Assembly: GCA_903932385.1 (NCBI GenBank)
Contig: CAIZGA010000399.1
Coordinates: forward strand, 1 to 5,561
Direction: 5' to 3'
Origin: an uncultured Acidobacteriota bacterium
GTDB taxonomy: Bacteria > Acidobacteriota > Terriglobia > Terriglobales > Acidobacteriaceae
Length of the DNA: 5,561 bases
The notes beneath the pieces are model-generated. The model saw nothing but the letters and a program-made list of their open reading frames with translations, was not told the DNA's origin and searched no databases. The translations under genes and the position numbers were made by a program. Within the stretch, counting starts at the first letter, position 1. Each line of letters starts with the position of its first letter. Below, in pieces: positions 1 through 5,561 of the stretch.

Positions 1-50
1 ATGCCGGAATTTCCAGCAGAGTAATCACTGTTAGGTTTTCATGAAGCGCT

Positions 51-80
51 GAGTTGTTCTAATTCATTCAGGAACAATTC
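51..80. repeat. Imperfect inverted repeat at the 3' end of lutC
   Basis: Arms at 51-59 (GAGTTGTTC) and 72-80 (GAACAATTC) are complementary with one mismatch across a 12-base spacer. The right arm runs into the lutC stop codon (79-81, TGA on the minus strand). The position suits a 3'-end RNA hairpin of the lut transcript, but the stem is AT-rich and no T-tract follows on the minus strand, so it is not a convincing intrinsic terminator. The rest of 1-78 shows nothing I can assign; short open frames entering from the left edge end at 24, 33 and 42 and could be the tail of a neighbouring gene or chance. Confidence 0.25.
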
Positions 81-744
81 AGCGCACGATGATGACATCT
101 AGAAAACGCGGGCCATGTACGCCCTTGATGCGCGTCATCTCAATATCCGATGTTGCCGATGGCCCGGAAATAAATGTTGTCGGCCGCGTTGCAGAATCGG
201 CGAAGACATCCATCGCTTCAGGCACAGTTTCTTTAATCTGTGATTCCCGCACAATGCACAGGTGGTAATCCGGCAGCAGGCTCAACCGCCGCGCACCTTC
301 TCCCGCACCATGCTGCAACACCACAGTACCAGTGGCGGCAATGGCAACGGTGCATAGTGTGATTACATTTTCGCGCTCAGCACTTGCAGCCGTATCGAAA
401 CCAGATTCATGAATAACACGCACGCCCAGCGGCAGAAACTCTTCCGGAAATCCATTCGGCACCACAATGATTTCCTTGCCGCGCTTATTCAACGCATCGC
501 TGATTGCCTGCCGCAATCCCGCTTCATCGGAATGGCTCACGCTGGCGTTGTAGTCTTCCATGCGTTCGGCAAACAGCTGCACACGCTCCGCTGATCCCAG
601 TTCGCCTTTACGTTGATACGCTCGCGGAAGCGCCTGCCAATCCCTCTCCGGCGATGGCGCAAACACCGTTGCGGCAGTGTCGCCATTCGCAGCACGAATG
701 CGGTTAAGGATAATTTCTCTAGTGTTGCGTGCATTATCCGCCAT
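79..744 (-). CDS. lutC: LutC, LUD-domain subunit of the L-lactate oxidation complex
   Basis: Third gene of lutABC, 221 aa with the start chosen here; family members are usually about 200-240 aa. It is a cytoplasmic LUD-domain (DUF162) protein needed with LutA and LutB for oxidation of L-lactate to pyruvate. Visible family signatures are the AATGTVVL segment (residues 136-143), ARRLSLLPD followed by HLCIV (151-165), and the C-terminal GPSATSDIE (194-202) and GVHGPR (208-213). The frame stays open to 813, but the ATG at 742-744 is preferred: GGAG lies 7 bases upstream (752-755), inside the last lutB codons, and the protein then begins MADNARNTRE. The gene overlaps the lutB stop by 11 bases, which implies translational coupling. 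Oddity: the family's common ETGT motif reads ATGT here (Ala137). Family assignment is strong; lactate as the substrate is inferred from the complete operon. Confidence 0.93.
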   Translation of the reverse strand: MADNARNTREIILNRIRAANGDTAATVFAPSPERDWQALPRAYQRKGELGSAERVQLFAERMEDYNASVSHSDEAGLRQAISDALNKRGKEIIVVPNGFPEEFLPLGVRVIHESGFDTAASAERENVITLCTVAIAATGTVVLQHGAGEGARRLSLLPDYHLCIVRESQIKETVPEAMDVFADSATRPTTFISGPSATSDIEMTRIKGVHGPRFLDVIIVR

Positions 745-2221
745 AAGATTTCTCCATTGGCTCATCACGCTTTGCGGCTTCACGCTTCGCCCACCAATCG
801 CGGAATGGCTCATCGGGCAGTTGCTTCACATCGCGCACCGCAGTCCACCCACCCAGCATCCCCGGCAGCCAGTGGATCCAACCCTTACGCACAAGAACTT
901 TCTGCGCTACCCGCGCAAATTTTTGTCCAAGCGCATACAGCCGCGGATGCGCGTAGATAAACGCCACAGCCTTCATTGCCACAGCCTCGATGGAAACGCC
1001 GCGACTCAGTGAATTCTGTTGCCGCTCTACAACTTTGCCACGCAGATGCAGCAGCACGTCAGGGATATTGATCCGTACCGGACACACTTCATAACACGCG
1101 CCACACAGCGACGAAGCAAATGGCAGCGATTGCGAATGCTTCATCGATTGCAGTTGTGGGGTAAGAATCGCACCAATCGGCCCGGCATAGATGGATCCAT
1201 ATGCGTGACCACCAGTGCGGCTGTAAACCGGGCACGCATTCAAACACGCGCCGCAACGAATGCAATGCAGTGTCTGCCGCGATTCTTTATCTGCCAAGAT
1301 GCTGCTGCGGCCATTGTCCAGCAATACAATGTGGAACTCTCGCGGCCCATCCCCTTCATGCACGCCAGTCCACAGCGTGTTGTATGGATTCATCCGCTCG
1401 CCGGTCGCAGAACGCGGCAATAGTTGCAAAAATACTTCCAGGTCCTGCTGTCGCGGAATCACTTTCTCAATGCCTGCAACGGTAATCAGCATCTCCGGTA
1501 GCGTCAGGCACATCCGGCCATTACCTTCCGACTCCACCACACAAACGCCGCCCGTTTCTGCAATCAGAAAATTGGCACCACTGAATCCAATCTTCACCTT
1601 CTCAAACTTGTCGCGAAGATAATTCCGCGCCGCATCGGTTAGGTCCTGCGGTTTCTCACCCAACTCCGGCAGCCCCATCTTGCGTGCGAAAATTTCCCGC
1701 ACCTGCGTTCTGTTTTTATGCAGCGCTGGAACCACGATGTGCGACGGCTTGTCCTCGCCCAACTGAATAATCATGTCGGCCAGGTCTGTCTCATGCGGTT
1801 GTATGCCGGCTGCTTCCAGTGCGTGGTTCAAGCCAATCTCATCGGAAGTCATTGTCTTAACTTTGATGACTTCGCGCGTCCAGCCATTTTTCTCAATGGC
1901 ATTCTGCATCAGGCCCACAATGATGCGATTCGCTTCATCCGCGTCTATCGCCCAATGCACCTGACCGCCTGCGCGAATGCAGGCCGACTCAAACTCTTCC
2001 AGATAGCGATCAAGATATTGCAGCGTGTGTTCTTTAATCTTGCTGGCCGATTCGCGCAGTTGCTGCCAGTCATGCTGCTCCGCAACAACACGTGCGCGTT
2101 TGTTCTGGATTACGTTTGTCGCATGACGAACGTTCTGTCGAATCTGCGAGTCCTCCACCAATCCATTGGCGAGAATGGGGAACTTCGCCGCGCTGGCTGC
2201 ATCGGCAACACGTACCGTCAT
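734..2221 (-). CDS. lutB: LutB, iron-sulfur subunit of the L-lactate oxidation complex
   Basis: Full-length LutB/YkgF-type protein of 495 aa (family about 460-490). It is the central electron-transfer subunit of the LutABC complex, which oxidises L-lactate to pyruvate in the cytoplasm. The N-terminal two thirds are a LUD domain with the IAETGGVCVVESEGNGR signature near residues 220-236. A helical ferredoxin domain follows: C320-x2-C323-x2-C326-x3-C330-P and C373-x2-C376-x3-C380-P, able to ligate [4Fe-4S] clusters. Ser370 at the position of a fourth Cys in the second motif is, from memory, normal for LutB. The C-terminal ~110 residues match the DUF3390-type tail (Trp/Lys-rich, around WWAKREAAKR). 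The start ATG overlaps the lutA stop as ATGA (2218-2221), with AGGTGA upstream (2225-2230), so lutA and lutB are probably coupled. No frameshift or missing motif was seen. Confidence 0.96.
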   Translation of the reverse strand: MTVRVADAASAAKFPILANGLVEDSQIRQNVRHATNVIQNKRARVVAEQHDWQQLRESASKIKEHTLQYLDRYLEEFESACIRAGGQVHWAIDADEANRIIVGLMQNAIEKNGWTREVIKVKTMTSDEIGLNHALEAAGIQPHETDLADMIIQLGEDKPSHIVVPALHKNRTQVREIFARKMGLPELGEKPQDLTDAARNYLRDKFEKVKIGFSGANFLIAETGGVCVVESEGNGRMCLTLPEMLITVAGIEKVIPRQQDLEVFLQLLPRSATGERMNPYNTLWTGVHEGDGPREFHIVLLDNGRSSILADKESRQTLHCIRCGACLNACPVYSRTGGHAYGSIYAGPIGAILTPQLQSMKHSQSLPFASSLCGACYEVCPVRINIPDVLLHLRGKVVERQQNSLSRGVSIEAVAMKAVAFIYAHPRLYALGQKFARVAQKVLVRKGWIHWLPGMLGGWTAVRDVKQLPDEPFRDWWAKREAAKRDEPMEKSYGG

Positions 2222-2958
2222 GGCTCACCTGCTTCGGTGCTGGCCAGTATCTCTGCAAGATGCACCGTCCTCACGCCCGTCCGCAGCCGATGCAACCCGC
2301 CTTCGATATGCATCAGGCAGGAGTTGTCTCCGGCGGTGCAGATTTCCGCGCGCGTATTCAGCACCGCTTTCATTTTGTCCGCCAGCATTGCCGCAGAGAC
2401 ATCAGGATTTTTTATCGAGAATGTTCCGCCGAATCCGCAACAGACATCCATCTCTTCCAGCGGCACCAGTTCAATCGCCCGTACGTTGCGCAGCAATCGA
2501 AGCTGCAGATCCGCCGCTTTGAGCCCGCGTAGCAGATGGCAACTGGCATGGTAGGTCACGCGGTGCGGATAATATGCGCCTACATCTTCCACGCCGAGCT
2601 TCTGCACCAGCAACTCGCTAAACTCATACACCTTCGGCACAAACTCATTCACTGCGGCAATCAGCGATGCATCGCCGCTCGACTCCGCCAACTTCTGATA
2701 CTGCTCGCGAATCAAGGCCACGCAGGAAGAAGACGGCGCACAGATAATTTCCGCATCGCGAAAAACTTCCGTCATCCGCCGCATCAGCGGCAAAGCTTCC
2801 TGCTGGTAGCCTGTGTTGAAATGCATCTGCCCGCAGCAGGTCTGGTCCGCCGGAAAATCCACCGTGTGCCCCAGCCGCTCCAGAACGCGCACCACGCTTT
2901 GCCCTGTTTTTGGAAACAGGGTGTCGTTATAGCAGGTGATGAACAGTGAGATTCTCAA
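2218..2958 (-). CDS. lutA: LutA, CCG-domain subunit of the L-lactate oxidation complex
   Basis: First gene of the lut operon, 246 aa, close to the usual ~240 aa of LutA/YkgE. It contains two cysteine-rich CCG domains like those of glycolate oxidase GlcF and heterodisulfide reductase HdrB, which bind an iron-sulfur centre. The first has C9, C41-C42-G43 and C79 (with PSSSC); the second has C140, C173-C174-G175 and C214 (with GDNSC). The start is TTG at 2956-2958: an in-frame TGA lies only two codons upstream (2962-2964), and the next in-frame Met (residue 45) is after the first domain's key cysteines. GGAG at 2967-2970, 8 bases away, supports it, as does the N-terminus MRISLFITC, which matches known LutA proteins. 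It acts with LutB and LutC in the cytoplasm to oxidise L-lactate to pyruvate. No membrane segment or signal peptide is visible. Confidence 0.95.
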   Translation of the reverse strand: MRISLFITCYNDTLFPKTGQSVVRVLERLGHTVDFPADQTCCGQMHFNTGYQQEALPLMRRMTEVFRDAEIICAPSSSCVALIREQYQKLAESSGDASLIAAVNEFVPKVYEFSELLVQKLGVEDVGAYYPHRVTYHASCHLLRGLKAADLQLRLLRNVRAIELVPLEEMDVCCGFGGTFSIKNPDVSAAMLADKMKAVLNTRAEICTAGDNSCLMHIEGGLHRLRTGVRTVHLAEILASTEAGEP

Positions 2959-3056
2959 CGTTCAAGCTCCATCAATTTCATCCTACATAAATCAGGTCTA
3001 TGCACATCATCGCAATCTGCGCCCCGATGGGCAAGCACCGCCATCACATCTGTGTC

Positions 3057-3084
3057 TTGCCAATCGTGTCCCGCAACTTATATC
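3057..3084 (+). promoter_or_regulatory. Candidate sigma-70 promoter for the fucose operon
   Basis: TTGCCA (3057-3062; 5 of 6 matches to the -35 consensus) is followed after 16 bases by TATATC (3079-3084; 4 of 6 matches to the -10 consensus). A start of transcription near 3091 would give a leader of about 40 bases before the TTG start at 3133. The hexamers were picked by eye in an AT-rich stretch, so chance is possible. Confidence 0.35.
3077..3082 (-). promoter_or_regulatory. Candidate -10 element for lutABC
   Basis: The minus strand reads TATAAG here (5 of 6 matches to TATAAT), in the AT-rich core of the intergenic region. No good -35 hexamer lies 16-18 bases upstream, so an activator or a different element would be needed. 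Transcription from here would give a leader of roughly 110 bases before lutA. It overlaps the plus-strand candidate promoter, which would make the two promoters back to back and mutually exclusive. Confidence 0.25.
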
Positions 3085-3101
3085 GTTATTTCTTTACGAT
3101 A
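3081..3101. promoter_or_regulatory. Candidate operator: inverted repeat TATCGT-N9-ACGATA
   Basis: Two perfect 6-base inverted arms, TATCGT (3081-3086) and ACGATA (3096-3101), are separated by 9 AT-rich bases, giving a 21-bp dyad of the size bound by dimeric helix-turn-helix regulators. It overlaps the candidate -10 and start region of the plus-strand promoter and lies just upstream of the candidate minus-strand -10, so one bound repressor could control both operons. A third ATCGT lies at 3063-3067, 19 bp upstream of the matching left-arm ATCGT. It is too AT-rich and short-armed to be a terminator, and no U-tract follows. The regulator family cannot be told from the sequence. Confidence 0.4.
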
Positions 3102-3121
3102 GTCTGATCTTCAATAGCAAT

Positions 3122-3128
3122 AGGGTGA
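3122..3128 (+). promoter_or_regulatory. Ribosome-binding site that fixes the TTG start at 3133
   Basis: AGGGTGA matches the AGGTGA part of the anti-Shine-Dalgarno complement and ends 4 bases before the TTG. An in-frame TAG at 3121-3123 rules out any start further upstream. Confidence 0.6.
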
Positions 3129-3132
3129 AGCG

Positions 3133-3993
3133 TTGACGAACACGCAGCAGCTTGCCGATACAGAAATTCTCGACGCGCATCACCACCTCTGGCGCTACAC
3201 TCCGCAGGAGTATGACTGGATTGACGAGTCCATGCAGCCGCTGCGCCGCGATTTTCTCCCCGCCAATCTTGAATCTATCGCTCCCGCCGCCGGAGTTACC
3301 GGAACCGTCGCCGTTCAGGCACGGCAAACTGTGGAAGAAACCGATTGGCTGCTTTCGCTCGCACAAGCTTCAACATTGATACGCGCCGTTGTCGGCTGGG
3401 CGCCAATTGCATCGCCTCAATTTCCGGCATGGCTGGATGCCAACAGCGACAGCAAAAAACTCGTCGGCCTGCGCCATATCGTTCAGGCCGAGCCCGACCC
3501 GGACTTTCTTCTGCAGCCAGGTTTCGATCGCGGTATTCGTTCCCTTCTGCCCACCGGCCTTGTCTATGACATTCTGGTTTTTGAGCGGCAGTTGGAGCAG
3601 GCAATTCGCTTCGCAGATTTGCATCCCAATCAGATCTTCGTACTGGACCACATCGCCAAACCGCGCATTGCAGAAAATCAAATGGAACCGTGGGCAAAGA
3701 ATATCCGCGCACTGGCGCAGCGACCCAATGTCTATTGCAAACTCTCCGGCATGGTTACGGAAGCCAACTGGAGTTCGTGGACGGAAGCTACGCTGATGCC
3801 ATATTTTGATGTTGTCTTGGAGGCATTCACGCCGCGTCGGTTGATGCTCGGCAGCGACTGGCCGGTCTGCCTTGTCGCCACACAATATGCAGATTGGTTC
3901 GCTCTGCTCCGCCGCGTCATCGCGCGTTTTTCTGCAGCCGAGCAGCAATCTATCCTGAGTGGCACCGCCAGGGAGGCATACAGCATCGCATGA
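3133..3993 (+). CDS. Amidohydrolase-2 family lactonase, probable L-fuconolactonase
   Basis: 286-aa cytoplasmic hydrolase of the COG3618 / amidohydrolase-related family, whose characterised members include L-fuconolactonase and L-rhamnono-gamma-lactonase. The family's TIM-barrel metal-site motifs are visible: DAHHHLW with H16 and H18 after strand 1, GLRH (H115), LDHIAKP (H173), YCKLSGM (201-207) and the late LGSDWPVC with the catalytic-type Asp242. The start is TTG, forced by an upstream in-frame TAG and supported by AGGGTGA; the next in-frame Met would remove the HxH motif. Its stop overlaps the next gene's ATG (ATGA, 3990-3993). With a sugar-type dehydrogenase and FucP downstream, the likely reaction is hydrolysis of L-fuconolactone to L-fuconate in the non-phosphorylating L-fucose pathway. 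Related 6-deoxy or aldonic lactones remain possible substrates. The family call is strong; the substrate is inferred from neighbours. Confidence 0.88.
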   Translation: MTNTQQLADTEILDAHHHLWRYTPQEYDWIDESMQPLRRDFLPANLESIAPAAGVTGTVAVQARQTVEETDWLLSLAQASTLIRAVVGWAPIASPQFPAWLDANSDSKKLVGLRHIVQAEPDPDFLLQPGFDRGIRSLLPTGLVYDILVFERQLEQAIRFADLHPNQIFVLDHIAKPRIAENQMEPWAKNIRALAQRPNVYCKLSGMVTEANWSSWTEATLMPYFDVVLEAFTPRRLMLGSDWPVCLVATQYADWFALLRRVIARFSAAEQQSILSGTAREAYSIA

Positions 3994-5003
3994 AGGCACT
4001 CATCCTCAACCAGCCCGGCGATCTTCAGCTCACATCGATCGCCGAACCAACACCCGCTATCGATGAAGTGCTGCTGCGCGTCCGCATGGTTGGTCTCTGC
4101 GGCACGGACCTGAATTCTTTCCGTGGAAAAAATCCGCTGGTCAGTTATCCGCGCATCATGGGGCATGAAATTTCTGCCACCGTTGTTGATGTGCACGAAG
4201 CAAACTCCGGCCTGCAGCCCGGCATGGATGTCACCCTGTCGCCTTACTTCAATTGCGGCAAGTGTCCGGCCTGCCTGCGCAATCGGCCCAACGCCTGCCA
4301 GCATAACCAGACACTCGGCGTGCAGCGTGATGGTGCGCTGACTGAATTTATCTCCGTTCCCGCCAATAAGGTTTATCCCGCAAAACTCAGTCTGCGCGAA
4401 CTCGCTTTGGTGGAGCCACTCACCGTCGGCTTCCACGCAGCAGCGCGCGGTCGCATCACTCCGGAAGACACGGTGGCCATCTTCGGCTGCGGTGGCGTCG
4501 GCCTTGGCGCTATTGCCGCTTCAGCTTTTCGCGGTGCCAACACCATCGCGCTCGACATGGACGATGCCAAACTTGCCATCGCCCAGCGCGCCGGCGCAAA
4601 ACATCTCATCCATTCCGGCCGTGAGGACCTCCACGCGCGCCTGCAGGAAATCACCAACGGTCGCGGTCCCGATGTCATCATCGAGGCTATCGGCCTGCCC
4701 ACAACATTTCGTGCAGCGGTGGACGAAGTCGCTTCCACAGGCCGAGTCGTCTATATTGGTTACGCCAAGGAACCTGTTGCGTACGAGACCCGTTACTTCG
4801 TGCAGAAGGAACTCGACATACTCGGCAGTCGCAATGCCCTGCCGGAAGATTTTTGTGAAGTCATTCGCATGTTGGAGGCTGGAATGTTTCCAGTGGATGC
4901 CGCCATCAGCGTTGTTGTTCCGCCAACTGAAGCGCCGAAGACCCTCGCCCACTGGAGTGAGAACCCTGCAGCCTTCACGAAAATTCTTGTCAACATCAGT
5001 TGA
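3990..5003 (+). CDS. Zinc-dependent MDR alcohol/polyol dehydrogenase, probable L-fucose dehydrogenase
   Basis: 337-aa medium-chain dehydrogenase of the threonine/sorbitol/galactitol-phosphate dehydrogenase type. The GroES-like domain carries the catalytic zinc residues C37 (in LCGTD), H59-E60 (in GHE) and E142 (in VEP), and the structural zinc cysteines C89, C92, C95 and C103. The Rossmann fold shows G166-C-G-G-V-G171, with D189 at the end of the second strand, which favours NAD+ over NADP+. The ATG at 3990 is chosen because it overlaps the lactonase stop as ATGA and begins with the typical MKALIL; the frame is open to 3894, but that extension lies within the lactonase. GGGAGG (3971-3976) is 13 bases upstream, rather far, so coupling may matter. 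Between a fuconolactonase-like gene and fucP, oxidation of L-fucose to L-fuconolactone is the simplest role; 2-keto-3-deoxy-L-fuconate dehydrogenase is the main alternative. Family certain, substrate inferred. Confidence 0.87.
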   Translation: MKALILNQPGDLQLTSIAEPTPAIDEVLLRVRMVGLCGTDLNSFRGKNPLVSYPRIMGHEISATVVDVHEANSGLQPGMDVTLSPYFNCGKCPACLRNRPNACQHNQTLGVQRDGALTEFISVPANKVYPAKLSLRELALVEPLTVGFHAAARGRITPEDTVAIFGCGGVGLGAIAASAFRGANTIALDMDDAKLAIAQRAGAKHLIHSGREDLHARLQEITNGRGPDVIIEAIGLPTTFRAAVDEVASTGRVVYIGYAKEPVAYETRYFVQKELDILGSRNALPEDFCEVIRMLEAGMFPVDAAISVVVPPTEAPKTLAHWSENPAAFTKILVNIS

Positions 5004-5032
5004 TTCATCTCCGCGCCCATCAACCCAATTCC

Positions 5033-5038
5033 AAAGGA
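5033..5038 (+). promoter_or_regulatory. Ribosome-binding site that supports the GTG start of fucP
   Basis: AAAGGA lies 9 bases before GTG at 5048-5050, in the 44-bp gap after the dehydrogenase stop. There is no in-frame ATG between 5004 and the GTG, and the first internal Met (residue 51) is beyond the first membrane segment. No terminator-like hairpin is visible in this gap, so fucP is probably co-transcribed with the two genes before it. Confidence 0.6.
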
Positions 5039-5047
5039 AACCAACAA

Positions 5048-5561
5048 GTGGCCATCTCGACACTACCCACAAACAGCAAGCCCTCTGATAAACCGCTGGT
5101 CCCGCACCAGTGGACGCTGCTCTTCTTTCTCGTCGCCGTTCTCTTTTATCTGTGGGGCGCGGCCAACAACCTGAATGACGTCCTCATCCGCCAGTTCATG
5201 AAGTCATTTGAACTGAGCCGACTTCAGGCTGGCCTGGTGCAATCGGCCTTCTACATGGGCTACTTCGCGCTCGCCATTCCCGCAGCTCTCTTGATGCGCC
5301 GCTTTGGATACAAAGTCGGCATGATTACCGGCCTGTTGCTCTTCGGCACCGGCACGCTGCTCTTCTGGCCGGCGGCAATCATCGGTCGCTACGGATTTTT
5401 TCTCTTCGCGTTGTTTGTCATTGGCAGCGGCCTCTCCTGCCTGGAGACGGCAGCCAACCCCTTCGTCGCTGAACTCGGCGATCCGGAAACTTCAGAGCGT
5501 CGCCTGAATCTGGCGCAGTCTTTCAATCCGCTGGGCAATATCACCGGCGTTCTGCTGGGCA
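5048..5561 (+). CDS. fucP: L-fucose:H+ symporter FucP (5' part, cut by the window end)
   Basis: The first 171 residues of a major-facilitator sugar permease, read from a GTG start and open to the last base; family members are about 410-440 aa, so more than half is missing. The match to E. coli FucP, recalled from memory, is close: LWGAANNLND (35-44), QAGLVQSAFYMGYF (60-73), LFWPAAII (105-112), CLETAANPFV (131-140) and RLNLAQSFN (152-160). Asp44 and Glu133 occupy the positions of E. coli D46 and E135, which are needed for sugar binding and proton coupling. Hydrophobic stretches at about 23-43, 62-82, 90-110 and 116-138 are the first four transmembrane helices; residues 1-20 are a short cytoplasmic tail. 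It should import L-fucose across the inner membrane, feeding the dehydrogenase and lactonase encoded just upstream. Some FucP relatives carry other sugars, but the conserved core favours fucose. Confidence 0.92.
   Translation, partial: MAISTLPTNSKPSDKPLVPHQWTLLFFLVAVLFYLWGAANNLNDVLIRQFMKSFELSRLQAGLVQSAFYMGYFALAIPAALLMRRFGYKVGMITGLLLFGTGTLLFWPAAIIGRYGFFLFALFVIGSGLSCLETAANPFVAELGDPETSERRLNLAQSFNPLGNITGVLLG

Larger units (their letters stand above)
2959..3132. promoter_or_regulatory. Divergent intergenic control region between lutABC and the fucose genes
   Basis: These 174 bp separate two operons read outward, so both promoters must lie here or within the flanking genes. I see no credible coding sequence. 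The segment near 3060-3125 is AT-rich compared with its surroundings and holds promoter-like hexamers on both strands, an inverted repeat, and a further ATCGT copy at 3063-3067. CAATAG occurs twice in tandem at 3112-3123, just before the AGGGTGA ribosome-binding site. The 2959-3020 part would form the lutA leader, and a small GCCC-CGAT-GGGC hairpin (3021-3032) could form within it. The layout suggests joint regulation of lactate oxidation and fucose breakdown; the regulator is not in the window. Confidence 0.7.

Noticed and set aside
1..24. Seven-codon ATG-to-TAA frame at the left edge
   Set aside because: Too short to judge and possibly just the tail of a gene outside the window; no ribosome-binding site can be seen.
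745..813. Longer lutC start at 813, adding 23 residues (MSHSAIGG...)
   Set aside because: The extension lies entirely inside lutB, does not resemble LutC N-termini, and the ATG at 744 has a well-spaced GGAG.
1101..1111. Second cysteine motif of LutB with three Cys plus Ser370, considered as a lost iron-sulfur ligand
   Set aside because: As far as I recall this Ser is normal in LutB/YkgF proteins, so it is a family trait and not a defect in this gene.
1718..2554. 278-codon open frame on the plus strand opposite lutB and lutA
   Set aside because: It is antisense to two well-conserved genes, its translation is rich in Arg, Cys and Ser with no domain I recognise, and it is best explained as a shadow of their codon bias.
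3021..3032. GCCC-CGAT-GGGC hairpin in the intergenic region, considered as a terminator or riboswitch element
   Set aside because: Only 4 base pairs, no T-tract on either strand and no wider conserved fold visible.
3894..3989. N-terminal extension of 32 residues on the zinc dehydrogenase
   Set aside because: It overlaps the 3' end of the lactonase in another frame; the MKALIL start at 3990 with ATGA overlap is typical of the family.
3370..4436. Long minus-strand open frames opposite the lactonase and dehydrogenase
   Set aside because: They are antisense to clear enzyme genes with intact motifs, and their translations look like no known family.
5004..5047. Gap before fucP, considered as a terminator or a new promoter
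   Set aside because: No stem-loop with a T-tract and no convincing -35/-10 pair in 44 bases; co-transcription with the upstream genes is simpler.

Overview
The window reads as part of a sugar and organic-acid catabolic locus from a free-living, saccharolytic Gram-negative-type bacterium. An Acidobacteriia relative (Granulicella/Terriglobus-like) is my best guess from the moderately GC-rich coding style, the protein sequences and this particular gene combination. That placement is inference; there is no marker gene here. I see no RNA gene, insertion sequence, CRISPR array or other mobile element.

Layout. Positions 1-78 hold no recognisable gene. Positions 79-2958, minus strand, carry a complete, tightly overlapping lutABC operon (transcribed lutA, lutB, lutC) for the iron-sulfur L-lactate oxidation complex. 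Positions 2959-3132 are a 174-bp divergent intergenic region with promoter-like elements and a 6+6 bp inverted repeat that looks like an operator. From 3133 rightward, plus strand, there are three co-directional genes: a COG3618/amidohydrolase-2 lactonase of the L-fuconolactonase/L-rhamnonolactonase type, a zinc-dependent medium-chain dehydrogenase overlapping it by 4 bases, and, after 44 bp, the 5' part of an L-fucose:H+ symporter gene (fucP) cut off by the window end.

How it fits together. FucP would import L-fucose, the dehydrogenase would oxidise it to L-fuconolactone, and the lactonase would open the lactone to L-fuconate. The known non-phosphorylating L-fucose pathway then gives 2-keto-3-deoxy-L-fuconate and, by one branch, pyruvate plus L-lactate. 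LutABC oxidises L-lactate to pyruvate. The divergent lut operon therefore makes sense as the bottom end of the fucose pathway, joined to the top end by a shared control region. The middle enzymes (fuconate dehydratase, ketodeoxyfuconate dehydrogenase, diketo acid hydrolase) are not in the window and would be expected nearby.

Three of the six genes use non-ATG starts: TTG for both divergent first genes and GTG for fucP. No wholly new system is evident; the main interest is the fucose-to-lactate coupling, the possible non-orthologous fucose dehydrogenase and the shared operator candidate.
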